28,568 bases of DNA from UBA5109 sp964606735 (GTDB lineage Bacteria > Pseudomonadota > Gammaproteobacteria > Pseudomonadales > Pseudohongiellaceae): positions 1-28,568 of the forward strand of contig CAZSHI010000030.1 of the NCBI GenBank assembly GCA_964606735.1, read 5' to 3'. The notes below the pieces were generated by a model. The model searched no databases. It had not been told where the DNA came from and saw nothing but the letters and a program-made list of their open reading frames with translations. Position 1 is the stretch's first letter, and each line of letters starts with the position of its first letter. The position numbers and the translations under genes are program-made. This document shows, piece by piece, positions 1 through 8,040 of this stretch.

Positions 1-107
1 ATGATATTAACACCGTGTTGACCCAGCGCTGGACCAACAGGCGGACTTGGATTGGCTTTACCGGCACCAACCTGCAGCTTGATATAAGCCAGTACTTTCT
101 TAGCCAT
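1..107 (-). CDS. rplK: 50S ribosomal protein L11, N-terminal part (cut by window edge)
   Basis: Only the first 35 or so codons are inside the window. The reading starts MAKKVLAYIKLQVGAGKANP and continues SPPVGPALGQHGVNI, the highly conserved L11 N-terminus that binds the GTPase-associated region of 23S rRNA and thiostrepton-type antibiotics. The ATG at 105-107 is preceded by a good Shine-Dalgarno sequence (AAAGGAG, about 6 nt upstream on the minus strand). The gene follows nusG with a spacer of about 165 bp, as in other gammaproteobacteria where rplK begins the rplKAJL-rpoBC block. Identification is near certain; the C-terminal RNA-binding domain is not visible. Confidence 0.97.
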   Translation of the reverse strand, partial: MAKKVLAYIKLQVGAGKANPSPPVGPALGQHGVNI

Positions 108-272
108 AGCTATCTCCTTTGGGTACAAACGCTTCTCAAAGAGAAACTCCCCTGGCGCTGCCCCTAATAAGAGAACAGCGACTTTTTAATTAAGAAACTT
201 TTTCAGGAAAAAAGTTTCCACCAAATTTCCTTATAACCCGGATTCTCCGGATTATATTCAAGCCTTACAGCT

Positions 273-818
273 TTAACCTTTCTCGACCTGCGAGAATTCC
301 AGCTCCACCGGTGTAGAACGGCCGAAAATCAATACGGCCACTCTTACGCGGCTTTTTTCGTAATTCACTTCTTCTACAGTACCGGTGAAATCATTGAAAG
401 GTCCGTCTGTAACGCGAACCATTTCCCCGGGCTCGTAAACCGTCTTATGTGTCGGCTTATCAACTGACTCTTCAAGACGATTCATTATTTCATTCACTTC
501 ACGCTGGGTAATTGGCGCCGGCTTATCAGCTTTGCCGCCGATAAAGCCCATAACCCGCGGTGTATCCTTGACAAGGTGCCAGGTATCATCATTAAGCACC
601 ATGTTAATCAGGACATAACCCGGGAAAAATTTACGCTCACTTTTTCGCTTCTGGCCACTGCGCATTTCCAGCACTTCTTCGGTCGGCACCAGAACATCAC
701 CAAAATACTCAGACACGCCTGACAAGGCTATCCTTTCCTCCAGCGCTTGCTTTACCTTACGCTCGTAACCGGAGTAAGCATGTACGACATACCAGCGTTT
801 TTCATTTTCCGATGACAT
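273..818 (-). CDS. nusG: transcription termination/antitermination factor NusG
   Basis: The protein of 181 residues matches the usual NusG length. It binds RNA polymerase at the clamp, supports processive elongation, and couples polymerase to Rho or to the ribosome (S10). Visible are the N-terminal NGN domain (RWYVVHAYSGYERKV, then SERKFFPGYVL and PRVMGFIGG) and the C-terminal KOW domain (GEMVRVTDGPFNDFTGTVEEV, ending in PVELEFSQVEKG). The frame is open upstream to 962, but the ATG at 816-818 gives MSSENEKRWYVV and matches the family start. It sits 17 bp after the secE stop, so secE-nusG is one transcript, followed by rplK. Confidence 0.97.
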   Translation of the reverse strand: MSSENEKRWYVVHAYSGYERKVKQALEERIALSGVSEYFGDVLVPTEEVLEMRSGQKRKSERKFFPGYVLINMVLNDDTWHLVKDTPRVMGFIGGKADKPAPITQREVNEIMNRLEESVDKPTHKTVYEPGEMVRVTDGPFNDFTGTVEEVNYEKSRVRVAVLIFGRSTPVELEFSQVEKG

Positions 819-835
819 ACTTATTCTTCCAAACC

Positions 836-1228
836 CTATCCAATAATCAGCGAAATTATCCAGCTCAGTAATGAATCCACTCCCCACAGAATCAGGGCCA
901 CGATCATTACTACTACAACCACGATCAACGTGGTTTGTGTGGTCTCCGTTCGCGTTGGCCACACAACTTTCCTGATTTCAGTTCTGGCTTCCAGGCAAAG
1001 TGTTACAAATGCCTTGCCTTTAACTGTCTGGGCTGCAATCCAGCAGGCTGCTGCTGCCAGCACTGCAAGGCCCAAAGTCCGGTAAAGTATGGACTGTGTT
1101 GCAAAATAGCTATTGCCATATACGCCCGCTATGATGAGCAGCAGTACGACAATCCAAAGCACCATATCCTTACCGCTCTGGCTACCAGAGTTTTTCAATT
1201 TAGCTGCTTTTCCAACCTTGTCATTCAT
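836..1228 (-). CDS. secE: preprotein translocase subunit SecE
   Basis: The protein of 130 residues is the long, three-helix SecE typical of gammaproteobacteria. SecE clamps SecY in the SecYEG channel of the inner membrane. Two hydrophobic segments lie at about residues 24-42 and 51-66. The conserved cytoplasmic amphipathic segment with the KVVWPTRTETTQTT signature follows at about 87-100, and the essential last membrane helix at about 101-128. The start lies 20 nt after tRNA-Trp, so it is probably co-transcribed with the tRNA and possibly tuf. The Shine-Dalgarno sequence is weak. The assignment rests on the signature and on the position before nusG. Confidence 0.96.
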   Translation of the reverse strand: MNDKVGKAAKLKNSGSQSGKDMVLWIVVLLLIIAGVYGNSYFATQSILYRTLGLAVLAAAACWIAAQTVKGKAFVTLCLEARTEIRKVVWPTRTETTQTTLIVVVVVMIVALILWGVDSLLSWIISLIIG

Positions 1229-1248
1229 CTCGCTGACTTACTTATATA

Positions 1249-1324
1249 TGGCAGGCCAGGAGGGAATCGAACCCCCAACCTGCGGTTTTGGAGACCGCCG
1301 CTCTGCCAATTGAGCTACTGGCCT
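1249..1324 (-). tRNA. tRNA-Trp (CCA)
   Basis: On the minus strand a 76-nt cloverleaf can be folded. The acceptor arms AGGCCAG and CTGGCCT pair, the anticodon loop is CTCCAAA (anticodon CCA), the T-arm has GGTTCGATTCC, and CCA is encoded at the 3' end. It lies between tuf and secE, where E. coli tufB-secE has no tRNA but many Pseudomonas-like gammaproteobacteria carry tRNA-Trp. Confidence 0.96.
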
Positions 1325-1368
1325 AAAAAATCGAATCTACCCGTTTCACTTTATTTCATAAGACGACT

Positions 1369-1402
1369 AAGCCGAGACGGCTGCATGCAGCTGTCTCGGC
1401 TT
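1369..1402 (-). terminator. strong hairpin just after tuf (attenuator or 3'-end stabiliser)
   Basis: The arms AAGCCGAGAC (1369-1378) and GTCTCGGCTT (1393-1402) are perfect inverse complements, and the interior GGCTGCATGCAGCT nearly completes a 16-bp stem. It lies 22 nt after the tuf stop and 44 nt before tRNA-Trp. No U-tract follows on the minus strand, so a simple Rho-independent terminator is not certain. It could attenuate transcription into tRNA-Trp-secE-nusG or protect the tuf mRNA end. Confidence 0.6.
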
Positions 1403-1424
1403 ATGTCACGAACTTGCTTAACTG

Positions 1425-2615
<1,191 letters not shown>

Positions 2616-2700
2616 CGAAATGCCTCCGACTTAAACGCTTAAAGACTTATTTAATCAATCGTTTTTTTGTTAATGACATGTGCCATTCCATGCAAAGAGA

Positions 2701-2776
2701 TGGTGCTCACACCCAGAGTCGAACTGGGGACCTCATCATTACCAATGATGCGCTCTACCACCTGAGCTATGCGAGC
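2701..2776 (-). tRNA. tRNA-Thr (GGT)
   Basis: A 76-nt minus-strand cloverleaf. The acceptor GCTCGCA pairs with TGTGAGC (one G-U), the anticodon loop is TTGGTAA (anticodon GGT), the T-loop is TTCGACT and CCA is encoded. It is equivalent to E. coli thrT, directly before tuf. Confidence 0.96.
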
Positions 2777-2829
2777 TTTTCACTATCGACTCACATCATC
2801 TTGTACTGCATCAATCCTACACTCGACTC

Positions 2830-2903
2830 TGGAGCGGGTAGCGGGAATCGAACCCGCATGATCAGCTTGGAAGGCTGGAGTTCTACCATTGAACTATACC
2901 CGC
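2830..2903 (-). tRNA. tRNA-Gly (TCC)
   Basis: A 74-nt minus-strand cloverleaf. The acceptor GCGGGTA pairs with TACCCGC, the anticodon loop is CTTCCAA (anticodon TCC), the T-loop is TTCGATT and CCA is encoded. It is equivalent to E. coli glyT in the Tyr-Gly-Thr-tuf cluster. Confidence 0.96.
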
Positions 2904-3074
2904 GCTTATCGCAGTCTCCCGCAAATCAACTTTCGCTTCGCCTTGTTCCAAGGCTCATTAACAAAAAACAGAGGACCAGAAACTAATACACTAGATATTA
3001 CATCCCTGGACCACTGTTTTCTGTTTTGCGCCAGCGCCCTAAGCTATCATGCCCTCCAGAAACCCTGATCTGAC

Positions 3075-3158
3075 TGGTGGAGGGGGGTGGATTTGAACCA
3101 CCGAAGCTTACGCGTCAGATTTACAGTCTGATCCCTTTGACCACTCGGGAACCCCTCC
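3075..3158 (-). tRNA. tRNA-Tyr (GTA)
   Basis: An 84-nt minus-strand class II tRNA with a long variable arm. The acceptor GGAGGGG pairs with CCCCTCC, the anticodon loop is CTGTAAA (anticodon GTA), the T-loop is TTCAAAT and ACCA is encoded. It is the first gene of the tRNA-tuf transcript. 171 bp separate it from tRNA-Gly, and no gene is seen in that stretch. Confidence 0.96.
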
Positions 3159-3208
3159 ACAAAGAAATTCAGACGAGTTTTTCTGGCTCTCTTTTGCACA
3201 GAGGCGGC

Positions 3209-3237
3209 ATTCTATGGGAATTAGCCCTCAGGTGCAA
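3209..3237 (-). promoter_or_regulatory. candidate stable-RNA promoter for the tRNA-tuf operon
   Basis: On the minus strand TTGCAC (3232-3237) is followed by a 17-nt spacer and TAGAAT (3209-3214), then a GC-rich stretch (GCCGCC) at the expected discriminator position. That layout is typical of stringently controlled tRNA promoters. It overlaps the last codons of the upstream SPOR gene. The -35 is poor (TTG only), so support is moderate. Confidence 0.45.
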
Positions 3238-3952
3238 CGATTTCACAGAGATTTTCTGATCGAATTAGGCTATTGCCCACTGCAGACAAACTGCCCCACA
3301 AAGCCTCTAAATCCGCTGCTGATGCTGACCTGACGAGAACCCAAAACTCGGTATTGCTACGAATAATTTCCTGGATACCGCTAGCATAGCCCTGAGCCGC
3401 CAGCTCTTCCTGCAGGCGATAAGCCGAAGCCTGCTGGGTAAAGACACCCAGGGATATGCCACGAGCCAGGTCCCCATCGTTGATGATAAAGCTGTCGATA
3501 CCGCTCTCGAGCAGGTTGGCCAGGGTTTGTCTGGCAGCCGCATCGGAATTAAAAGGCGGCATATATACCCGGTATTCGGAATCTATTTCTTCACTGATTT
3601 CCACATTGGTCTGGAAACCCTGCCCTGCAAGGGTTTGTGCCAGATCATTACTGCTATCCATGTCCGCAAAACTGCCCAGCGCCATACAGGCCAGCGGCCC
3701 TTCATCAGGCGCAAGCTGCTGTGTGTCTTCAGCATCCTGTTCTGGAGTTTCAGAACCCAGTCCGGCAGCTGCCTGTGAGCGCAGCGGAGGCAATTCATCA
3801 AGTTCACTGAGCAATATCAGGCTTTGCGGGGCTTGCTGACTGGCATTGCGCACCACAACCTGCTGTCCAGACCGGGATCCCGGAATAAGCTCCAGATTCC
3901 AGCCCAAAAAAAACAGATTCACAATAAACAAACCTATAGCGAAACTTTTCAT
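3221..3952 (-). CDS. SPOR-domain membrane-anchored protein
   Basis: A protein of 243 residues beginning with an uncleaved signal or anchor (about residues 4-22, FAIGLFIVNLFFLGWNLEL), then an acidic, Pro/Gln-rich linker to about residue 90. SPOR-like repeats follow (ACMALGSFADMDSSNDLAQT, LGVFTQQASAYRLQEELAAQG). SPOR domains bind denuded septal peptidoglycan, so a periplasmic cell-wall or division-related role is likely. It starts 9 nt after the coaX stop, in the birA-coaX-SPOR order seen in Pseudomonas-type genomes. The exact function is unknown; the domain call rests on pattern and synteny. Confidence 0.8.
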   Translation of the reverse strand: MKSFAIGLFIVNLFFLGWNLELIPGSRSGQQVVVRNASQQAPQSLILLSELDELPPLRSQAAAGLGSETPEQDAEDTQQLAPDEGPLACMALGSFADMDSSNDLAQTLAGQGFQTNVEISEEIDSEYRVYMPPFNSDAAARQTLANLLESGIDSFIINDGDLARGISLGVFTQQASAYRLQEELAAQGYASGIQEIIRSNTEFWVLVRSASAADLEALWGSLSAVGNSLIRSENLCEIVAPEG

Positions 3953-3961
3953 GGCATTACC

Positions 3962-4720
3962 TCAGTCCCGACACACCTGCTGCAGACCGTCCAGCACCAG
4001 ATCAGGGTTCAGCTGATGCTGCCAGTCTATATAAGAAGAAAGAAGACTGGCATCACCGCCACACAAGTACCATTGACTGTCCTCTGCCCAGTACTGTCTC
4101 ACCCGTTCCAGCAAAGCCAGCAGGAGGTTGAGCGAGCCATTCTGAATTGCCTCTTGTGTGCTCACGCCCGGTTGCAGTGCGTAACCCTGCTCCGAGGGTA
4201 ATGGTAAATCGGCAGTCCCTGCGTGCAAGGCACTTTGCATCAATTGCAAACCCGGCACAATAAAACCACCAAGATGGCGACCCTCAGCGGACAGCAGATC
4301 AACCGTCATGGCACTGCCACAATCCACAATACAGGCAGCTGACTTGCTGCGTGCATAAACAGCCTGCATGGCCAGCCAACGATCTATCCCCATACTTGCA
4401 GGTTCACGGTAGGAACTGCTAATCCCGTTTTGATTATTATCGATACGCGCAAAATATGGCTTTGCCCCAAACATCTGCTCACAGACCTCTACCAGCCCGC
4501 CGGCAAAGGCCTTTCCCCTCACATTGGAAACCCGTATGCTTTTAATGTCCAAGTCTGTCAGCTCTACCAACTTTTTTCTGAAAGCTCCAGGTATTGCGCC
4601 AAGCTCCTTTGCTGCAGCGATGGCGCCATTGGCAAGAAAAGTCTTGCGCTGAGTTTTCTCGTGCTCCAGCACACGCCACTTTATCCGGGAATTACCTGCG
4701 TCTATTTCAAGTACTGCCAT
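3962..4720 (-). CDS. coaX: type III pantothenate kinase
   Basis: A protein of 252 residues that phosphorylates pantothenate, the first step of coenzyme A synthesis, with low ATP affinity and typically no CoA feedback. The ASKHA-fold phosphate motif DAGNSRIKW is at the N-terminus, followed by the substrate-site PASMGIDRWLAM and the second nucleotide motif DCGSAMTVDLL with GGFIVPGLQLM. The open frame runs to 4813, but the ATG at 4718-4720 gives the family start MAVLEIDAGN. It overlaps the 3' end of birA by 14 bp, so the two are translationally coupled. Confidence 0.94.
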   Translation of the reverse strand: MAVLEIDAGNSRIKWRVLEHEKTQRKTFLANGAIAAAKELGAIPGAFRKKLVELTDLDIKSIRVSNVRGKAFAGGLVEVCEQMFGAKPYFARIDNNQNGISSSYREPASMGIDRWLAMQAVYARSKSAACIVDCGSAMTVDLLSAEGRHLGGFIVPGLQLMQSALHAGTADLPLPSEQGYALQPGVSTQEAIQNGSLNLLLALLERVRQYWAEDSQWYLCGGDASLLSSYIDWQHQLNPDLVLDGLQQVCRD

Positions 4721-5714
4721 CTTGCACCACTCTGGGGGAAATCTCACCCCCGTGAAAAGTCTGTAGTCCTGATACGGTTTCCAGCAATAATGCGCCATGC
4801 TCATCAACACCACGCACTATCCCCTGCACGGCAGTTGATGTGTGCACACTGGTTCGCAAGACTACCTGCTGGTGTTTTAATGCATCCAGCGTATCCCATT
4901 CCTGCCGGAATGATCCGAAGCCAAGTTTTTCAAAATCCGCTATAGTCCCTGTTATTTCACTGATTATTTCAGCTGCCAGCTTGTTGCGTTCCGGCAAATT
5001 CGGCTTGATGGAAAACAAATCAGTCCAGGCCTGATCGACCTCCCTCATGTCCTTACTTGGCACTTTTACATTTAAACCCAAGCCGATGAGCACCTGTGTA
5101 AGACCGGTTGGGTCACCGGAAATTTCCAGCAGGATGCCAGCCAGTTTTTTTCCACGCCAAAGCACATCATTTGGCCACTTGATCGCAAGCTCATCAAAAC
5201 CATTTCTTTTTAGTACACGGATCAGTGACAGACCCACCACAAGGCTCAACCCTTCAAGCTCGCTGATACCATGATTGAATTCGCGCGCTATCGTTAAATA
5301 CAGGTTATGGCCAAAGGGACTGACCCAGAGTCTCCCTCGCCGACCTCGACCCGAACTTTGCTGTTCTGCCAAACAGACTGCGACTTTGCCTTCGCCAAGA
5401 TCAATACTACCCTCTTGTACGCGCTCCATCAGATAGGAAGAAGTCGAGGGAATGGATGGGAAAATTTCCAGCCGACCTAGTTTGCGACGGACTCCTGCGG
5501 CTAAAAAATGCCGCACTCGATCCTCATCGAGCAGATCCAGAGCTTCCAACAGCCGGTAACCCTTGCCCTTAACAGAATGCAGCTCCAGACCCAAATCCCG
5601 CAAACGCGGAATCATTTTCCAGATAGCCGTGCGGCTGACATTCAATGAAGCAGCCAGGGTTTCACCAGAATGAAATTTTCCATCCGCCAGCAGTTTCAGT
5701 AATTCAAGATACAT
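4707..5714 (-). CDS. birA: bifunctional biotin-[acetyl-CoA-carboxylase] ligase / biotin operon repressor BirA
   Basis: BirA activates biotin to biotinyl-AMP, biotinylates the carboxyl carrier of acetyl-CoA carboxylase, and with biotinyl-AMP represses biotin genes. The N-terminal winged helix is present (LLKLLADGKFHSGETLAASLNVSRTAIWKMI, then GKGYRL). The ligase domain follows with the SGRGRRGRLW biotinyl-AMP loop and WPNDVLWRGKKLAGILLE, ending in a small SH3-like C-domain. The frame is open to a GTG at 5766-5768. The ATG at 5712-5714 (MYLELLKLLADG) aligns better with the family N-terminus, although no strong ribosome-binding site precedes it. Length 335 residues. Confidence 0.93.
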   Translation of the reverse strand: MYLELLKLLADGKFHSGETLAASLNVSRTAIWKMIPRLRDLGLELHSVKGKGYRLLEALDLLDEDRVRHFLAAGVRRKLGRLEIFPSIPSTSSYLMERVQEGSIDLGEGKVAVCLAEQQSSGRGRRGRLWVSPFGHNLYLTIAREFNHGISELEGLSLVVGLSLIRVLKRNGFDELAIKWPNDVLWRGKKLAGILLEISGDPTGLTQVLIGLGLNVKVPSKDMREVDQAWTDLFSIKPNLPERNKLAAEIISEITGTIADFEKLGFGSFRQEWDTLDALKHQQVVLRTSVHTSTAVQGIVRGVDEHGALLLETVSGLQTFHGGEISPRVVQDGST

Positions 5715-5809
5715 AGCAGGGAATTGTAGAGAAAAATGACCCGACGCCGAAAGCTCTTTTGCGGTCACTCTGCTGAGAACAGGCCTCTGGCCCTTTTATT
5801 TTTGTAGAG

Positions 5810-5838
5810 CTCTGTCTGCGGTAACCCCGCAGACAGAG
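5810..5838 (-). terminator. perfect 12-bp hairpin after amt1
   Basis: Arms CTCTGTCTGCGG (5810-5821) and CCGCAGACAGAG (5827-5838) with a 5-nt loop, 15 nt after the amt1 stop. No U-tract follows on the minus strand, so it is a 3'-end hairpin or a non-canonical terminator between amt1 and birA. Confidence 0.6.
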
Positions 5839-5853
5839 TAGCGTGTACCTCAA

Positions 5854-7146
5854 TTACAGGTCATAGCCCCGTTCATCATGCAGGACAATATCCAGACCCG
5901 TGGTTTCATCTTCTTCGTTAACCCGGAAGCCCATTATTGCTGTCACAAACTTGACGATAATGAAAGTGAGTATGGCGGTATACACAATCGTCGTGACAAT
6001 ACCAACACCTTGAACAGCCAGCTGTGATCCCATACTCATACCTTCGTTATAACCCTGCCCGCTGAACACACCGAGACCGGCTGACGCAAAGATTCCGGCG
6101 AGAAAAGTCCCGATAATACCGCCAACGCCGTGTACCGGAAAGACATCCAGAGAATCATCAATTTTCAAAACCTGTTTTATGTACTGGGTTGCCAGGAAGC
6201 AGACCATTCCGGCTATCAGACCAATGATCAGGGCTCCTGCCGGACCAACAAAGCCAGATGCCGGTGTAATGGTGCCCAAACCGGCAACCATACCCGTCAC
6301 AATACCCAACACAGAGGGTTTGCCGAATTTGATTTTTTCCATCAGCATCCAGGATATCGATCCGGCAGCAGCAGAAATATGGGTAACCAGCATCGCCATC
6401 CCGGCATCACCATTGGCTGCCAAAGCGCTGCCACCATTAAACCCAAACCAGCCAACCCAGAGCATGCCTGCCCCGGTGACACTCATCGTCATGTTATGTG
6501 GCGGCATTGGCGTCCTGGTAAAACCACTGCGTGGCCCAATAACCAAGGCACAAACCAGCGCGGCAATACCCGCGGTGATGTGCACGACGGTGCCACCGGC
6601 AAAATCAAGCAAGCCCATACTGCCAAGCCAGCCTCCGCCCCAGACCCAGTGGGTAATTGGCACGTAAACTACAAGTAACCACAGAATACTGAATAACATC
6701 ACTGAGCCAAATTTAACCCGCTCGGCAAAGCCCCCGAAGATCAGGGCTGGAGTGATGATGGCGAAAGTCATCTGGAACAGTGCAAATACCGATTCAGGAA
6801 TTGATCCAGCAACGGTATCTTCCTGAATGCCAGCAAAAAGAATATTACTGAAATCACCAATAAAGGCATTCCCCTCGCCAAACGCGAGACTGTAACCACA
6901 GATTAGCCAGACCACGGAAGCCACACAGGTAATGGCGAAACATTGCATGAGTACCGAGAGCACATTCCTGACCCTGACCAGGCCACCGTAAAACAGTGAC
7001 AGGCCCGGAATGGTCATGAATAGAACCAGAGCGGTGGAAGTCATGATCCAGGCTGTATCGGCTGCCTCAAAATCCTGTGCCAGCGCACTCAATGGCAAAA
7101 AGCAAAGTGCCACGGCTAGTAAGCCTGGTTTCTTCAATAATCTCAT
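5854..7146 (-). CDS. amtB: AmtB-type ammonium transporter, with signal peptide
   Basis: A protein of 430 residues from the Amt/Mep/Rh family, which conducts ammonium across the inner membrane. A cleavable signal peptide (residues 1-24, ending ALAQ) precedes eleven predicted helices, as in E. coli AmtB. The pore twin histidines are visible at about 189 (GGTVVHITAGIAAL) and 339 (FPVHGVGGIIG), along with MLWVGWFGFNGGS and the AERVKFG loop. It is divergent from the glnK-amt2 operon and separated from it by 511 bp. No sigma54 site pointing at this gene was found. The first codon overlaps the stop of a possible 62-codon upstream reading frame. Confidence 0.95.
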   Translation of the reverse strand: MRLLKKPGLLAVALCFLPLSALAQDFEAADTAWIMTSTALVLFMTIPGLSLFYGGLVRVRNVLSVLMQCFAITCVASVVWLICGYSLAFGEGNAFIGDFSNILFAGIQEDTVAGSIPESVFALFQMTFAIITPALIFGGFAERVKFGSVMLFSILWLLVVYVPITHWVWGGGWLGSMGLLDFAGGTVVHITAGIAALVCALVIGPRSGFTRTPMPPHNMTMSVTGAGMLWVGWFGFNGGSALAANGDAGMAMLVTHISAAAGSISWMLMEKIKFGKPSVLGIVTGMVAGLGTITPASGFVGPAGALIIGLIAGMVCFLATQYIKQVLKIDDSLDVFPVHGVGGIIGTFLAGIFASAGLGVFSGQGYNEGMSMGSQLAVQGVGIVTTIVYTAILTFIIVKFVTAIMGFRVNEEDETTGLDIVLHDERGYDL

Positions 7147-7331
7147 GATGTTCCTCTTGATAACTGCTTTTTTAGTTTAAAGCCGATCCGGTGTTCCACA
7201 TCAGTGCAGTAATGGGGGCTTTTTCCCCGCTTTGCCGCATCCCGCTTACCCGCCGAAAGCGCCTTTCTCTGAGAGATATGCTGCTTTAAAGCAACAAAAT
7301 AGAGCATAATTGCAGCACCTGCCAAACACAA
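7143..7331 (-). other. possible upstream ORF (62 codons) coupled to amt1
   Basis: A TTG-started frame with AGGA a few nucleotides upstream ends in TGA that overlaps the amt1 ATG (ATGA). The predicted peptide has a short hydrophobic start and then many Lys/Arg; I do not recognise it. It may be a leader involved in translational coupling, or chance. Coding character is weak. Confidence 0.2.
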
Positions 7332-7415
7332 GTCCTGACATGAATCCCTAAGCGATCGCGACAGAATATCCTGCTGAAATCAAACAGTTTTTCCAAGTTC
7401 GGCCTGTAGAGCTTG

Positions 7416-7431
7416 CTGCACAAGAGTGCAG
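7416..7431. promoter_or_regulatory. perfect dyad, possible distal NtrC site
   Basis: The 16-bp inverted repeat CTGCACAAGAGTGCAG carries the NtrC half-site core GCAC/GTGC, but its spacer is 4 bp rather than the usual 7, so it may be a variant or another regulator's site. Its centre is about 140 bp upstream of the predicted sigma54 start, 33 bp (three helical turns) from the better site. Confidence 0.35.
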
Positions 7432-7446
7432 TTTTTGCCAAAAAAA

Positions 7447-7465
7447 GCGCACCAAAGTTGTGCGC
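7447..7465. promoter_or_regulatory. NtrC-like enhancer site
   Basis: The dyad GCGCACCAAAGTTGTGCGC matches the NtrC pattern GCAC-N7-GTGC; the inner GCACC-N5-GGTGC form has one mismatch. The centre at 7456 is about 107 bp upstream of the predicted sigma54 start, the distance typical of NtrC enhancers. Confidence 0.65.
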
Positions 7466-7535
7466 CCCAATCGCCCGCCGCCGCCCATTATTTCAAAATC
7501 TTCCGTATCTGCATGAGTTTAAAGGATTTTTAATC

Positions 7536-7552
7536 TTGGCATGGGGATTGCT
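7536..7552 (+). promoter_or_regulatory. sigma54 (RpoN) promoter of glnK-amt2
   Basis: The sequence TTGGCATGGGGATTGCT matches the RpoN consensus YTGGCACGNNNNTTGCW with one difference. The invariant GG (7538-7539) and GC (7550-7551) have the required 10-nt spacing. The predicted start is near 7563, about 95 nt upstream of glnK. Together with the NtrC-like site this predicts induction under nitrogen limitation. Confidence 0.85.
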
Positions 7553-7657
7553 ACTACCTAGGCGCAGCTTCCAGGAGCTATTTTTTAACACTTTGTTTCT
7601 AAGCAGCCTCGAAATCAATGATGACACAGCTGCTAATACTACGAGCAGGAGAATCTA

Positions 7658-7996
7658 ATGAAAATGATCAATGCGATTATCAAGCCCTTCAAGCTTGATG
7701 ACGTCAGGGAAGCCCTCTCTGAAATAGGAGTTCAGGGGATCACAGTCACTGAAGTAAAGGGCTTTGGTCGCCAGAAGGGGCACACCGAGTTATATCGTGG
7801 TGCAGAGTACGTTGTGGACTTTCTACCCAAATTAAAAATTGAGGTTGCAGTTACCGACAGTACGCTGGATCAAACAATCGAGACCATTACCAAGGCAGCC
7901 AACACCGGCAAAATTGGTGATGGAAAAATCTTTGTTTCCGATATTGCCCAAGCCATTCGTATACGAACTGGCGAATCCGGTGATGAAGCCATTTAG
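7658..7996 (+). CDS. glnK: nitrogen regulatory protein P-II (GlnK/GlnB family)
   Basis: A 112-residue PII signal protein that reads ATP/ADP and 2-oxoglutarate, is uridylylated by GlnD, and controls AmtB, NtrB and ATase. The PII signatures are intact: the T-loop GRQKGHTELYRGAEYVVDFLPK with uridylylation Tyr51, and the nucleotide-binding GKIGDGKIFV, then IRIRTGE. Residue 54 is Asp, as in E. coli GlnB, where GlnK has Asn, yet the position before amt and the RpoN/NtrC promoter point to a GlnK role. A good ribosome-binding site (AGGAG) precedes the ATG. amt2 follows after 44 bp. Confidence 0.95.
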   Translation: MKMINAIIKPFKLDDVREALSEIGVQGITVTEVKGFGRQKGHTELYRGAEYVVDFLPKLKIEVAVTDSTLDQTIETITKAANTGKIGDGKIFVSDIAQAIRIRTGESGDEAI

Positions 7997-8040
7997 TACC
8001 TTGAACCAATTGTAATACCAAGCTTTCAGGAGGGCTTAGT

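Larger units (their letters stand above)
7147..7657. other. divergent regulatory region between amt1 and glnK
   Basis: This 511-bp stretch has no convincing gene. On its right half it holds a sigma54 promoter and upstream NtrC-like dyads for glnK-amt2, entered separately. On the left it holds a possible upstream ORF of amt1 and a 12-bp palindrome TGCTTTAAAGCA at 7282-7293. No clear promoter for amt1 was found. Confidence 0.6.

Noticed and set aside
6130..6678. Plus-strand frames of 182 and 162 codons within amt1
   Set aside because: They are antisense shadows of the Amt coding sequence.
7305..7331. TTGGCA ... TGC on the minus strand before amt1 as a sigma54 promoter
   Set aside because: The GG-to-GC spacing is 8 nt, not the required 10.
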